Shown: in pieces, positions 1 to 10,615 of the stretch | Layout of the letters: each line of letters begins with the position of its first letter | Position numbering within the stretch: position 1 is the first letter of the stretch | From: Bradyrhizobium cosmicum | Lineage (GTDB): Bacteria; Pseudomonadota; Alphaproteobacteria; Rhizobiales; Xanthobacteraceae | Direction of reading: 5' to 3' | DNA length: 64,000 nt | Assembly (NCBI RefSeq): GCF_007290395.2 | Contig: NZ_CP041656.2 | Coordinates: forward strand, 372,001-436,000 | Translations under genes and position numbers: made by a program | Notes under the pieces: generated by a model | The model's database searches: none | What the model saw: only the letters and a program-made list of their open reading frames with translations | What the model was told of the DNA's origin: nothing

Positions 1-207
1 CATGTCGGCGATGGCGCGCAGCTCGATCGTGCCGATCAGGCGCTCGAGCACGTCGTCGAACAGCGCGATCTGCTCGTCGTCAAAGCTTCCGGCGGAGGAC
101 AGGAACAGGTCGGTGACGCGCCGGGCCGTTTCCAGCCCCTTTTCCGCCGAGCCCAGCCGAATCGCGGATTCGACTTCGGCGATGATCGATAACCCGGCCG
201 TGGACAT
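1..207 (-). CDS. DUF2336 domain protein, N-terminal part (cut by window edge)
   Basis: Only the first 69 codons are in the window; the gene reads leftward off the edge. The visible protein begins MSTAGLSIIAEVESAIRLG and continues as a helical, hydrophilic segment with a conserved-looking stretch FDDVLERLIGTIELRAIA. This resembles the start of the DUF2336 proteins common in Bradyrhizobium, a family of unknown function predicted to be alpha-helical and cytoplasmic. The ATG at 207 is the first in frame. The family call rests on recognition of the N-terminus only, so it is moderate. Opposite-strand frames over this segment are shadows. Confidence 0.6.
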   Translation of the reverse strand, partial: MSTAGLSIIAEVESAIRLGSAEKGLETARRVTDLFLSSAGSFDDEQIALFDDVLERLIGTIELRAIADM

Positions 208-332
208 GACGCGCAGCTCGTCCTGAGCAGATTGACGGAAGCTTGTTCTAAGCAACCGCTATCATTAGAGACGAGCACTGAACGTTTCGTAAACCACGCC
301 TTGCGTGTGCTCAGATTAGGTGTCGCCACGAA

Positions 333-470
333 GGCAGTGCGCTCCCTCTCCCGCTTGCGGGAGAGGGTCGGGGAGAGGGTGTTTCCCCAACGGGACAACC
401 CCCTAGAGCGGAAAGCCCTCACCCGCGCCTTCGGCGCGACCTCTCCCGCAAGCGGGAGAGGTGACCAACC
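333..470. repeat. Intergenic palindromic element, CTCTCCCGCTTGCGGGAGAGG family, copy 1
   Basis: Two self-complementary hairpins, CTCTCCCGCTTGCGGGAGAG near 345-364 and its counterpart near 441-461, flank a short variable centre. The same arrangement, including the tail GGGGAGAGGGTG, recurs at 5271-5405. It fills most of the gap between the DUF2336 gene and the pseudouridine synthase. It has no coding potential I would trust. Confidence 0.8.
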
Positions 471-476
471 GCACCG

Positions 477-1178
477 CTACTCCCCGTTCCACCCGCAAGC
501 CCTGAGCTTTTCGTGCATGTGGGGCGGGGCTGGCGCCACGACGCGAACGGGCTCCTTGTTTCGCGAGATCGGCACCACGATCTCGCGGGAATGCAGGTGC
601 AGCTTCGGCTCACCGAAGCGGGGGCCGTTGCCGTAAATGTTATCGCCGAAGATCGGCCAGCCCGTTGCGGAGGAATGCACCCGCAATTGGTGGGTCCGGC
701 CGGTCACCGGCTCCATGGCGAGCCAGGTCAGGCCCTCGCCCCGGCCCATCACTTTCCAGTTGGTGATCGCCTTCTGGCCTTCCGGGTCGGGCTTCTGCCA
801 CCAGCCGCGTTCGGCATTGAGCCGGCCGAGTGGCATGTCGATGGTGCCTTCATCTTCAGCGGGACCGCCCTCGACCACGGTCCAGTAGGTCTTGCCGATC
901 TTGCCGTGCTTGAACAGCAGGCCGAGCGAGGCGGTGGCTTTGCGATGGCGGCCGAGCACGAGGCAACCGGAGGTGTCCTTGTCCAGCCGGTGGGCCAGCA
1001 CCGGCGGCCGGGGCAGGCCGAAACACAGCGCACCAAAGGATGCCTCCAGATTGGCGCCGCCCTTGGGGCCGCGATGCACCGGCAGGCCGGACGGCTTGTC
1101 GATGACCAGCATCAGCCCGTCGCGATGGAGCACGCGCGCCAAAATCTCGTCGGCGGTCAATTCGGGAACATCGAGCAA
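477..1178 (-). CDS. RluA-family RNA pseudouridine synthase
   Basis: Isomerises specific uridines in rRNA or tRNA to pseudouridine in the cytoplasm. The 233-residue protein has the family signature HRLDKDTSG at 63-71, with Asp66 as the catalytic residue, and the late motif GRTHQLRVH that lines the active site. There is no N-terminal S4 domain, so it belongs with the compact RluA/TruC-like enzymes; the exact target base cannot be read from sequence. The start is TTG at 1178: an in-frame TGA lies just upstream, no early ATG exists, and an AAGG sits about 9 bases before it. It is divergent from ftsY, about 60 bp away. Confidence 0.85.
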   Translation of the reverse strand: MLDVPELTADEILARVLHRDGLMLVIDKPSGLPVHRGPKGGANLEASFGALCFGLPRPPVLAHRLDKDTSGCLVLGRHRKATASLGLLFKHGKIGKTYWTVVEGGPAEDEGTIDMPLGRLNAERGWWQKPDPEGQKAITNWKVMGRGEGLTWLAMEPVTGRTHQLRVHSSATGWPIFGDNIYGNGPRFGEPKLHLHSREIVVPISRNKEPVRVVAPAPPHMHEKLRACGWNGE

Positions 1179-1238
1179 TTGCAGGACCTTCGGTCAACAC
1201 TTTCGTTTAGGGGCGGGAACGGCTAACACACCGCCATC

Positions 1239-2186
1239 ATGAACGATACCACGTCAGATCCCCCCAAGCTGAGCTGGTGGCGCCGGCTGTCCGAGGGGCT
1301 GAAACGCACCTCGTCCTCGCTGGGGACCGCGGTCGCCGACCTCGTCACCAAGCGCAAGCTCGACCGCGCCATGCTCGACGACATCGAGGACGTGCTGCTG
1401 CGCGCCGACCTCGGCACGTCAGTCGCGGTGCGGATTGCCGATGCCGTGGGCACGGGGCGCTACGACAAGGCGATCTCGGCCGACGAGGTCAAGGACGTCG
1501 TCGCCACAGAGGTCGAGAAGGTGCTGACGGCGGTGGCGAAGCCGCTCGTGATCGATACGGCCAAGAAGCCGTTCGTCATTCTCGTGGTTGGCGTCAACGG
1601 CTCGGGCAAGACCACGACCATCGGCAAGCTCTCGCAAAAATTCGCCTCCGAAGGCCGCAAGGTGATGCTCGCTGCCGGCGATACCTTTCGTGCGGCGGCC
1701 ATCGAGCAGCTCAAGGTCTGGGGCGAGCGGACGAAGACGCCGGTCATATCAGGGGCGCAGGGATCCGACTCGGCGAGCCTGGCCTTCAATGCGCTGACGG
1801 CGGCGAAGGAGCAGAAGGTCGATGTGCTCCTGATCGACACCGCCGGGCGCCTGCAGAACAAGGCCGAGCTGATGAACGAGCTCGAAAAGGTCGTGCGCGT
1901 GATCCGCAAGGTGGACGACACTGCGCCGCATGCCGTGCTGCTGGTGCTGGACGCCACCGTCGGCCAGAATGCGCTGTCGCAGGTCGAGGCTTTCCATCGC
2001 ACCGCCGGGGTCACCGGCCTCGTGATGACCAAGCTCGACGGCACCGCCCGCGGCGGCATCCTGGTGGCGCTCGCGGAAAAATTCAAACTGCCGGTGCATT
2101 TCATCGGCGTCGGCGAAGGCGTCGACGATCTCGCGCCGTTCACCGCGCGCGATTTCGCCCGTGCCATCGCCGGAATCGAAAGCTGA
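1239..2186 (+). CDS. ftsY: Signal recognition particle receptor FtsY
   Basis: SRP receptor GTPase that docks ribosome-nascent-chain/SRP complexes at the inner membrane for co-translational insertion. At 315 residues it is a short form: a brief N-terminal segment replaces the long acidic A domain of the E. coli protein. It is followed by the helical N domain and the GTPase G domain. Visible motifs are the P-loop [13 protein letters not shown] near 117-129, the DTAGR box near 200 and [10 protein letters not shown] near 263-272, all standard for SRP GTPases. yciB follows after 2 bases and is probably co-transcribed. Confidence 0.97.
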   Translation: MNDTTSDPPKLSWWRRLSEGLKRTSSSLGTAVADLVTKRKLDRAMLDDIEDVLLRADLGTSVAVRIADAVGTGRYDKAISADEVKDVVATEVEKVLTAVAKPLVIDTAKKPFVILVVGVNGSGKTTTIGKLSQKFASEGRKVMLAAGDTFRAAAIEQLKVWGERTKTPVISGAQGSDSASLAFNALTAAKEQKVDVLLIDTAGRLQNKAELMNELEKVVRVIRKVDDTAPHAVLLVLDATVGQNALSQVEAFHRTAGVTGLVMTKLDGTARGGILVALAEKFKLPVHFIGVGEGVDDLAPFTARDFARAIAGIES

Positions 2187-2188
2187 GA

Positions 2189-2791
2189 ATGGACAAGACC
2201 CAGCCGCATCCGATGTTCAAGCTTGCGACCGAGCTCGGTCCGCTGCTCGTCTTCTTCTTCGTCAATGCGAAGTTCAATCTGTTCGCTGCGACCGGCGCCT
2301 TCATGGTCGCGATCGTCGTAGCGATGGTCGCGTCCTATGTGGTCACGCGTCACATCCCGATCATGGCGATCGTCACGGGCGTGATCGTGCTGGTGTTCGG
2401 TACGCTGACCCTGGTGCTGCACGACGAGACCTTCATCAAGGTCAAGCCGACCATCATCTACGGGCTGTTCGCCGCGATCCTCGGCGGCGGCCTGCTGTTC
2501 GGGCGCTCCTTCATCGCCGTCATGTTCGACCAGATGTTCAATCTGACACCGCAGGGCTGGCGTATCCTGACGCTGCGCTGGGCGCTGTTCTTCGCCGGCA
2601 TGGCGGTGCTGAACGAGATCGTCTGGCGCACCCAGAGCACGGATTTCTGGGTGAATTTCAAGGTGTTCGGCGTGATCCCGATCACGATGATCTTTACCAT
2701 CGCCCAGATGCCGCTGACCAAGCGCTATGGTGTTGAACCGGTGTCGCTTGAGGAGAGCGAGGCGGATGCGGGGGATGTGCGGAAGGGGTGA
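2189..2791 (+). CDS. yciB: Inner-membrane septation protein A (YciB/IspZ family)
   Basis: Polytopic inner-membrane protein of 200 residues; the family is implicated in septation and envelope integrity, with no known enzymatic activity. The sequence is dominated by hydrophobic helices starting near residue 15. It carries the family-typical segments around [26 protein letters not shown] and NEIVWR. The ATG at 2189 follows the ftsY stop by 2 bases, implying translational coupling. The C-terminal tail is short and acidic. Its stop codon runs directly into a palindromic intergenic element. Confidence 0.93.
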   Translation: MDKTQPHPMFKLATELGPLLVFFFVNAKFNLFAATGAFMVAIVVAMVASYVVTRHIPIMAIVTGVIVLVFGTLTLVLHDETFIKVKPTIIYGLFAAILGGGLLFGRSFIAVMFDQMFNLTPQGWRILTLRWALFFAGMAVLNEIVWRTQSTDFWVNFKVFGVIPITMIFTIAQMPLTKRYGVEPVSLEESEADAGDVRKG

Positions 2792-2928
2792 CGGTCTCGT
2801 GTCCCGGACGCGCGAAGCGCGAGCCCGGACCCAGAATTCTTCAAAGAGCGTCGTCGTGGTGACATGGATCCCGGCTCTGCAGCGCAGCGCTGAAGGAGCG
2901 CTGCACTGCGTCCGGGGCACGAGACCGT
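2791..2928. repeat. Intergenic palindromic element, GTCCCGGACGC family, copy 1
   Basis: Ends are inverted repeats: GGTCTCGTGTCCCGGACGC at 2793-2811 against GCGTCCGGGGCACGAGACC at 2908-2926. It separates the convergent yciB and ccmG genes. The same end sequences, with different internal sequence, are at 17517-17652. As it lies between convergent genes it may act as a bidirectional transcript end (inference). Confidence 0.8.
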
Positions 2929-2929
2929 A

Positions 2930-3523
2930 CTAAGACCCCGCTCCCAGCGCCTTCTCCATCTGCGGCAACAACACCGTCCGCAGATTGTCCGGCGTGATCG
3001 GCCCGACCAGCTTGTAGACGATGGTACCCTCGCGCCCGACGACGAAGGTCTCGGGCACGCCATAGACGCCCCATTCGATCGAGGCGCGGCCGTTGGCATC
3101 GACGCCGACGCGGCCGAAGGGGTTGCCGTAGCGCCCCAGGAAGCGCCGCGCGTTGTCGGCGCCGTCCTTGTAGTTGATGCCGACGAGCTGGAAGCGCTTG
3201 TCCTTGGCGAGCTCGGTCAGGAGCGGCGCCTCGTCGTGGCACGGTACGCACCAGGACGCCCAGACATTGACCAGGCTGACCTTGCCCTTGAACGCGGCCG
3301 GATCGAGCCCAGGCACCGGCGCGTTGTCAGCCTGCAATCCCTCGAGCGGCGGCAACGTGGTCTGCGGCGCCGGCCGTCCGATCAGCGCGGACGGAATCCG
3401 CGAGGGATCGCCGCTGCCGAGCCGGAACCAGAACAGCAGCGCCAGCGCAATGAAGGCGATCAGCGGCAGCACCATCAGGAAGGTGCGGCGTTGCGGCGTT
3501 GCGGACGTCGATTGCTCGCTCAT
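2930..3523 (-). CDS. ccmG: Cytochrome c biogenesis thioredoxin CcmG/DsbE
   Basis: Membrane-anchored periplasmic thiol oxidoreductase that keeps the apocytochrome c CXXCH cysteines reduced for haem ligation. The 197-residue protein has a single N-terminal membrane anchor at about 14-34, then a thioredoxin fold with the redox motif WCVPC at 91-95 and the cis-Pro segment GVPETFVV. Length and layout match the CcmG/DsbE family. Its ATG overlaps the ccmD stop by 4 bases, making it the last gene of the ccmABCDG operon. Confidence 0.95.
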   Translation of the reverse strand: MSEQSTSATPQRRTFLMVLPLIAFIALALLFWFRLGSGDPSRIPSALIGRPAPQTTLPPLEGLQADNAPVPGLDPAAFKGKVSLVNVWASWCVPCHDEAPLLTELAKDKRFQLVGINYKDGADNARRFLGRYGNPFGRVGVDANGRASIEWGVYGVPETFVVGREGTIVYKLVGPITPDNLRTVLLPQMEKALGAGS

Positions 3524-3705
3524 GGTGTATCGGTCGCGCTGCGGCCCGAGCGGCGGGTGACGCCGCTGCGGTCGAGCTCGCGCAAGCGCTCGGTCTGGCT
3601 GCGATAGTCGAGCGCGATCCAGCCGATCAGGATCACGACCACGAGCGCCGCTGCTGCATAGGACGTCACGATGAAGGAGGCGTAGGGACCGAGCGACATC
3701 ATCAT
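3520..3705 (-). CDS. ccmD: Haem exporter protein CcmD
   Basis: Small single-pass membrane subunit (61 residues) of the CcmABCD haem-handling complex; it helps release holo-CcmE from CcmC. It has one transmembrane helix near 13-32 followed by a basic cytoplasmic tail, which is the family architecture. Three consecutive ATG codons (3705, 3702, 3699) could start it. I chose the first because it overlaps the ccmC stop (ATGA arrangement) and has a GGGG just upstream; starting at 3699 gives MSLGPYASF and 59 residues. The 3' end overlaps ccmG. Confidence 0.85.
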   Translation of the reverse strand: MMMSLGPYASFIVTSYAAAALVVVILIGWIALDYRSQTERLRELDRSGVTRRSGRSATDTP

Positions 3706-4484
3706 GCGGCCCCGGCTTCCTTCGACGCGTTGCCCTGACGTGAACCGGTGTCCGAAAATGCGACGCGGCTCGCCTGCATCATCTGCAGCGAGCGGACGCG
3801 GCGGCGCAAAATCTCGTTGCGCATCGCCGCCAAATGCAGCGTGACGAACAGCAGCGTGAATGCGATCGCCATCACCAGCAGCGGAATCAGGAACGACTTG
3901 TCGAGCGCCGAGCCGCCCATGCGCATCACCGAGGCCGGCTGGTGCAGCGTGTTCCACCAGTCGACGGAGAACTTGATGATGGGCAGGTTGATGGCGCCGA
4001 CCAGCGTCAGCACCGCGGCGGCGCGCGCCGCCCGGGAAGGATCGTCGACCGCGCGCCACAGCGCCATCAGGCCGAGATACATCAGGAAGAGAATCAGCAC
4101 CGAGGTCAGCCGCGCGTCCCACTCCCAATAGGTGCCCCACATCGGCCGGCCCCACAGCGATCCCGTGAGCAACGCGAGGAAGGTGAAGGCGGCGCCGATC
4201 GGCGCCGCCGCCTTCGCGGCGACGTCGGCAAGCGGATGCCGCCACACCAGCGTGCCCAATGAGGCGATGCTCATCACGCCCCACACGAACATCGACAGCC
4301 ACGCATTGGGCACGTGGATGAACATGATCTTGACGGTCGCGCCCTGCTGATAATCGTCGGGCGCGGCGGCGGATTGATAGAGGCCGATGGCGAGCAGGAT
4401 GACGGTCGCGGCCGCGAGCCACGGCAATACCCGCGCCGTCAGCGCGAGGAACCGGGTCGGGTTGGCGAGGTCGATCAGCGTCAT
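3702..4484 (-). CDS. ccmC: Haem exporter/handling protein CcmC
   Basis: Integral membrane protein that loads haem onto the chaperone CcmE during cytochrome c maturation. The 260-residue sequence has about six hydrophobic helices and the tryptophan-rich haem-handling signature [13 protein letters not shown] at 111-123. Candidate haem-ligand histidines lie on either side, the first in FIHVPNAW near 57. The gap to the upstream ccmB (91 bp) is wide for this operon and holds a FixK/FNR-like dyad, so ccmCDG may have an additional promoter (see regulatory entry). Confidence 0.96.
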   Translation of the reverse strand: MTLIDLANPTRFLALTARVLPWLAAATVILLAIGLYQSAAAPDDYQQGATVKIMFIHVPNAWLSMFVWGVMSIASLGTLVWRHPLADVAAKAAAPIGAAFTFLALLTGSLWGRPMWGTYWEWDARLTSVLILFLMYLGLMALWRAVDDPSRAARAAAVLTLVGAINLPIIKFSVDWWNTLHQPASVMRMGGSALDKSFLIPLLVMAIAFTLLFVTLHLAAMRNEILRRRVRSLQMMQASRVAFSDTGSRQGNASKEAGAA

Positions 4485-4544
4485 GGTATCCTGATAATCA
4501 CAGGTAAGCGCTCACGCAATCAGCACGAAAGCCCGCAGCGAAAA

Positions 4545-4558
4545 TTGATCGGGGTCAA
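4545..4558 (-). promoter_or_regulatory. Possible FixK2/FNR-type binding site upstream of ccmC
   Basis: TTGATCGGGGTCAA fits the TTGA-N6-TCAA dyad recognised by FixK2/FNR-family regulators. Its centre is about 67 bases upstream of the ccmC ATG, which would put a class II start site roughly 25-30 bases before the gene. It lies in the ccmB-ccmC gap. An 8-base dyad can occur by chance at about this frequency in 64 kb, so this is a hypothesis. Confidence 0.4.
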
Positions 4559-4575
4559 GGTCAGTCAAGCCCGTG

Positions 4576-5244
4576 TCAGTCGAGCCCTTGCCGCAGGCTC
4601 GCCGCCGCCGCGAACGGTCCGATCACGAGGCTGACCAGCGACAGCGCGCACAGGATCGAGAACGGCGCGCCGAACGTCATCGGACCGACGATCACCGCCT
4701 GGGAGGCCGCGACCCCGAAAATCAGCACGGGAATCGACAGCGGCAGCACCAGCACCGCCATCAACAGCCCGCCGCGATGCAGCGTCACCGCCAGCGCCGC
4801 GCCGATCATGCCGGTAAAGGTCAGCGCCGGAGTGCCGGCCAGCAGCGTCAGCGCCACCGCGCCGGTCGCCACCATGTCGAGGTTGAGGAGGAGGCCCAGC
4901 ACCGGGGTTGCGACAATCAGCGGCAGGCCCGCCGCCAGCCAATGCGCCAGCGCCTTGCCGGCGCAGGCGAGTTCCAGCGGCGTCCGGCTCATCGTGATCA
5001 AGTCGAGCGAGCCGTCCTCATGGTCGGCCATGAACATCCGGTCCAGGGTGAGCAGGCTTGCCAGCAGCGCGCCCAGCCACAGGATCGCCGGCCCCAGCCG
5101 CGACAGCAGCGCCAGATCCGGCCCCACCGCGAACGGCATCAGTACCACCACGGTGAGGAAGAACAGCACACCGATCAGCGCCCCGCCGCCGACGCGAAGC
5201 GCGATCCGGATGTCCCGGCGGATAAGGGCGGACAGGGCGGTCAT
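4576..5244 (-). CDS. ccmB: Haem exporter membrane protein CcmB
   Basis: Membrane partner of the CcmA ATPase in the CcmAB complex, which uses ATP to release haem-loaded CcmE from CcmC. The 222-residue protein is strongly hydrophobic, with about six helices, and starts MTALSALIRRDIRIALRVGG. That is the usual CcmB opening, an amphipathic N-terminal segment before the first membrane span. Length equals the family norm (about 220). The reading frame extends further upstream, but that part is repeat sequence; the ATG at 5244 is the natural start. Confidence 0.94.
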   Translation of the reverse strand: MTALSALIRRDIRIALRVGGGALIGVLFFLTVVVLMPFAVGPDLALLSRLGPAILWLGALLASLLTLDRMFMADHEDGSLDLITMSRTPLELACAGKALAHWLAAGLPLIVATPVLGLLLNLDMVATGAVALTLLAGTPALTFTGMIGAALAVTLHRGGLLMAVLVLPLSIPVLIFGVAASQAVIVGPMTFGAPFSILCALSLVSLVIGPFAAAASLRQGLD

Positions 5245-5270
5245 GGGGTGGCTCCGTCGCGCCCGGAGGG

Positions 5271-5405
5271 CGGTGCGCTCCCTCCCCCGCTTGCGGGGGA
5301 GGGTTGGGGAGAGGGTGCCTCGACAATGAAGATTCCCCGAGAGGAGAGAACCCTCACCTGGCGCTGTGCGCCGACCTCTCCCGCAAGCGGGAGAGGCGAG
5401 GGAGC
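5271..5405. repeat. Intergenic palindromic element, CTCTCCCGCTTGCGGGAGAGG family, copy 2
   Basis: Second copy of the element at 333-470. It shares the left hairpin (CTCCCCCGCTTGCGGGGGAG form), the tail GGGGAGAGGGTG and the right hairpin CTCTCCCGCAAGCGGGAGAG. It sits inside the ccm operon, separating ccmA from ccmB, where the genes would normally be adjacent. The transcript between them should fold into two strong hairpins. Confidence 0.85.
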
Positions 5406-5452
5406 CCGGAGCGACATCTGTGGCCGCTCGAAAAGCTGAGGGTCGAGGCGAA

Positions 5453-6055
5453 TCACGCCAAACCCCCAATCCGCAGCTCCCGCGAATCGATCCCCAGCGG
5501 AGCATGGGTCGCCGCGATGATCATCCCGCCCCTCGCCAGATGCTCGCGCATCAGGCCGCCGAACATGTCCTGCCCGGTCACGTCGAGCGCCGTGGTCGGC
5601 TCGTCCAGCAGCCAGACCGGGCGGCGGACCGTCAGCAGCCGGGCCAGCGAGAGCCGGCGGCGCTGGCCGGCGGACAGGAAGCCGGCCGGCAGGTGGGTGG
5701 CATGGTCGAGCCCGACGGTGGCGAGGCTTTCGCCGGCATCGCAGCGCTCGCCGCCGAGGAAATCGGCCCAGAATGACAGGTTTTCCGCCACGCTCAGCGC
5801 CGGCTTCAGGGCGTCGCGATGGCCGAGATAGTGGCACTGCTCCGGCAGCGTCAGCTCGGCATCGCCCCCCTCCAGCACGATTGTCCCGCCGGCTGGCACG
5901 AGCAGGCCCGCGATCAGCCGCAGCAGCGAGGTCTTGCCTGAGCCGTTGCGACCCATCACCGCCACGGCCTCGCCGGACGTGGCCTCGAAATCGAGCCCGG
6001 CAAACACCTCGCGGCCGCCCCGCACGCAAACCACCCCGTGTCCGGAAAGCTGCAT
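5453..6055 (-). CDS. ccmA: Haem exporter ATP-binding protein CcmA
   Basis: ABC ATPase of the cytochrome c maturation system. The 200-residue protein has Walker A GRNGSGKT at 35-42, the ABC signature LSAGQ at 126-130 and Walker B VWLLDE at 146-151, all intact. I chose ATG 6055 (protein MQLSGHGVV) over a TTG 36 bases upstream because an AAGGCAGG ribosome binding site directly precedes it and the length matches CcmA. First gene of the operon; its promoter must lie in 6056-6309, shared with divergent acnA. A 12-bp tandem duplication (CCTTGGTCCGAT twice, 6060-6083) lies just upstream. Confidence 0.95.
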   Translation of the reverse strand: MQLSGHGVVCVRGGREVFAGLDFEATSGEAVAVMGRNGSGKTSLLRLIAGLLVPAGGTIVLEGGDAELTLPEQCHYLGHRDALKPALSVAENLSFWADFLGGERCDAGESLATVGLDHATHLPAGFLSAGQRRRLSLARLLTVRRPVWLLDEPTTALDVTGQDMFGGLMREHLARGGMIIAATHAPLGIDSRELRIGGLA

Positions 6056-6176
6056 CCTGCCTTGGTCCGATCCTTGGTCCGATCTGCTCAAAGCAGGCCT
6101 CAGGAAATCTTGGGGTAGCGCATGGGAATTTTTGGCTCGCGAATTGCTGCGGTACGATTGTGGCTGTGGCGGCGCG

Positions 6177-6193
6177 GTTAGAAAGCTTCTATA
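6177..6193. promoter_or_regulatory. Iron control element (Irr box-like) between ccmA and acnA
   Basis: GTTAGAAAGCTTCTATA matches the published rhizobial ICE/Irr-box consensus TTTAGAA-N3-TTCTAAA at 12 of 14 defined positions, with the two half-sites in the correct inverted arrangement. It lies 117 bases before acnA and 122 bases before ccmA. Irr controls iron- and haem-linked genes in Bradyrhizobium, and both aconitase (Fe-S) and the haem-handling ccm genes fit such control. Binding itself is inferred. Confidence 0.7.
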
Positions 6194-6309
6194 AGCCCGG
6201 AACTACTTGATGCAGCAACTCAACCTGCCCCTGCAAGCGATCCAGCCGGCTTCGCTGACGGTGTTAAAATACCCCTTGCCGGGTATAACTAACAATTGGG
6301 ATTTCCTAC

Positions 6310-9030
<2,721 letters not shown>

Positions 9031-9083
9031 GCGCGAATTTGTGAACGGTGGCTCACTGCGACGTGAGTAGAAGGTTAAACGAG

Positions 9084-9110
9084 GGCGGCCTATCACAAGG
9101 CCGCCTTCGC
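9084..9110 (+). terminator. Probable acnA terminator
   Basis: Perfect 8-bp stem GGCGGCCT (9084-9091) / AGGCCGCC (9098-9105) with a 6-base loop, about 55 bases after the acnA stop. The following sequence TTCGCGCGTT has only a weak T-tract, so termination efficiency is uncertain. Confidence 0.55.
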
Positions 9111-9244
9111 GCGTTACGGCGCTTTCGATGGCCCCGCCCGGCGGAAAACCTCGCCCTGGACGGTTTGATGCGCGATGCCGTAAGACTACGGTGACCATCA
9201 GGCGATAGGATATTCCGCAACGCGTGCGAGGTGTGACGTTCGAC

Positions 9245-10021
9245 ATGACTGCAATGATGGCCTCAAATCTGGTTTCGCGCTGGTCCGGTGCACTCTGGTC
9301 CGGAGCACTCGGCATCTGCGCTATCGTCGCCGTCATTCGTCCCGCGCACGCCGATCCTCGTGCCGTTGTCGAATTGTTTACCTCGCAGGGCTGCTCGTCC
9401 TGCCCGCCCGCCGACAAGATCATCGGCGACCTCGCCAAAGATCCCTCCGTCATCGCGCTCAGCATGCCGATCGACTATTGGGACTATCTCGGCTGGAAGG
9501 ACACGCTGGCGGATTCCCGCTTCTCGGCGCGGCAACGCGCCTATTCGCGCATGCGCGGCGACCGCGAGGTCTACACGCCGCAGGTCGTTGTCAACGGCTC
9601 CACGCATGTCATCGGCAGCGACCGCGCCGGCATCGAGAATGCGATCGGCAAAACCGACAAGGGCACGGGCGTAATGAGCGTGCCGGTGACGATGTCGCTC
9701 TCGGGCAAGCAGATCAACGTCTCTGTGGCCGCGAGCAATGAGCCGGCGGTATCGCATGGCGAAGTCTGGATCTGCTCGATCGCCAGGTCGGTGCCGATCG
9801 CGATCAGCCGCGGCGAGAATCGCGGACAGCAGGTCACCTATCACAACGTCGTGCGCAACCTGCTCAAGGTCGGCGACTGGACCGGCCGTTCGGAGAGCTG
9901 GACCGTGCCGATCGAGAACCTCACGCGCGACGGCGTCGACGGCGCAGTGGTCTACGTCCAGGACGGCAGCCGCGAGAAGCCGGGCCCGATGCTCGGCGCG
10001 GCGTACACGTCGCTGCACTGA
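9245..10021 (+). CDS. Secreted DUF1223 family protein
   Basis: A 258-residue protein with an N-terminal signal peptide ending AHA just before the mature start DPRAVVELFTSQG. It carries the family hallmark CSSCPPAD, a CXXC pair at the N-terminus of a thioredoxin-like fold. DUF1223 proteins are periplasmic or secreted and of unestablished function; the CXXC suggests thiol chemistry or metal binding (inference). ATG 9245 is chosen because GAGGTG lies about 12 bases upstream; a GTG at 9224 and ATGs at 9254 and 9257 are alternatives. It stands alone between acnA and the small-RNA region. Confidence 0.85.
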   Translation: MTAMMASNLVSRWSGALWSGALGICAIVAVIRPAHADPRAVVELFTSQGCSSCPPADKIIGDLAKDPSVIALSMPIDYWDYLGWKDTLADSRFSARQRAYSRMRGDREVYTPQVVVNGSTHVIGSDRAGIENAIGKTDKGTGVMSVPVTMSLSGKQINVSVAASNEPAVSHGEVWICSIARSVPIAISRGENRGQQVTYHNVVRNLLKVGDWTGRSESWTVPIENLTRDGVDGAVVYVQDGSREKPGPMLGAAYTSLH

Positions 10022-10052
10022 GGCGCACGCTTCGAAATCTCGATCTCCGAAG

Positions 10053-10185
10053 ACCACTCTCAACCCTCATGGTGAGGAGCGCGCTCTTGCGCGCGTCTCG
10101 AACCATGCAGGCCCCGCTGATGCCTCTCTAGCCTCGATCCTTCGAGACGCCGCTTCGCGGGCCCTCAGGATGAGGGAGAGAGTTT
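10053..10185. repeat. Intergenic palindromic element, CCTCATCCTGAGGAGC family, copy 1
   Basis: Left end CTCTCAACCCTCATGGTGAG pairs with right end CCCTCAGGATGAGGGAGAGA. The internal segment contains GCGCTCTTGCGCGCGTCTCG, also found at 56384-56511. Related ends are at 30321-30450. It lies just downstream of the DUF1223 gene. Confidence 0.75.
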
Positions 10186-10239
10186 TTGCGCGGATGTTGA
10201 GAGAAAGATCCGTCGGGGCCAGCAATATCCCGACACAAA

Positions 10240-10385
10240 CAAAAAAGGACCAACTTGCGTTGGCCCTCCTTGTCGTGCGTACAGACCCGATCCTGTTCGA
10301 CCCCGGGGGGCTGGGGGCTGAGGAATCCGGAACCGAAAGGACCGGGTCAACGCACACAGGTCTTTTCGCAATGCAGGGCGGCGGG
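10240..10385 (-). ncRNA. Candidate small RNA with 6S-RNA-like fold and its own terminator
   Basis: Read on the minus strand, this non-coding segment folds as one long interrupted hairpin. GCCCU near the 5' end pairs with AGGGC near the 3' end. CCUGUGUGCGU pairs with ACGCACGACAAGG with two bulges, and ACCCGGUCC pairs with GGAUCGGGU, leaving a GC-rich apical region. It ends in a textbook Rho-independent terminator, GGCCAAC-GCAA-GTTGGTCC followed by six T (10241-10265). About 145 nt and a rod with internal openings are the dimensions of 6S RNA (ssrS), the RNA polymerase regulator. The fold and terminator are seen; the 6S identity is inference. The 5' end is approximate and I found no convincing promoter. 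Confidence 0.5.
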
Positions 10386-10615
10386 CGCTTGGCGGAAAAG
10401 CGGCGATACTATGATTCCTGCTAACGATCCCGTGACGGTTCGTCGCGACAGAGTTCCACTCTTGCGTGTGCTGTGATTCGCACGCGATTCAATGAGTTGA
10501 GTGAGGAGCCTCTTGCGGCCGGGAACAGTTGGCGCGATCATGCAACTGTCATGATCCGCGGTTCCGGGGACGGTCTTCGCGGACGCGATCATGCTGAGGC
10601 GACAGGAGGCGTTCC

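Noticed and set aside
36..422. 128-codon minus-strand frame spanning the left edge and a repeat
   Set aside because: It crosses a palindromic element and is out of frame with the DUF2336 start, which has the more protein-like sequence.
10290..10315. GTTCGACCCC resembling a tRNA T-arm
   Set aside because: No acceptor, D or anticodon arms can be folded around it; it is the apical part of the candidate small RNA on the other strand.
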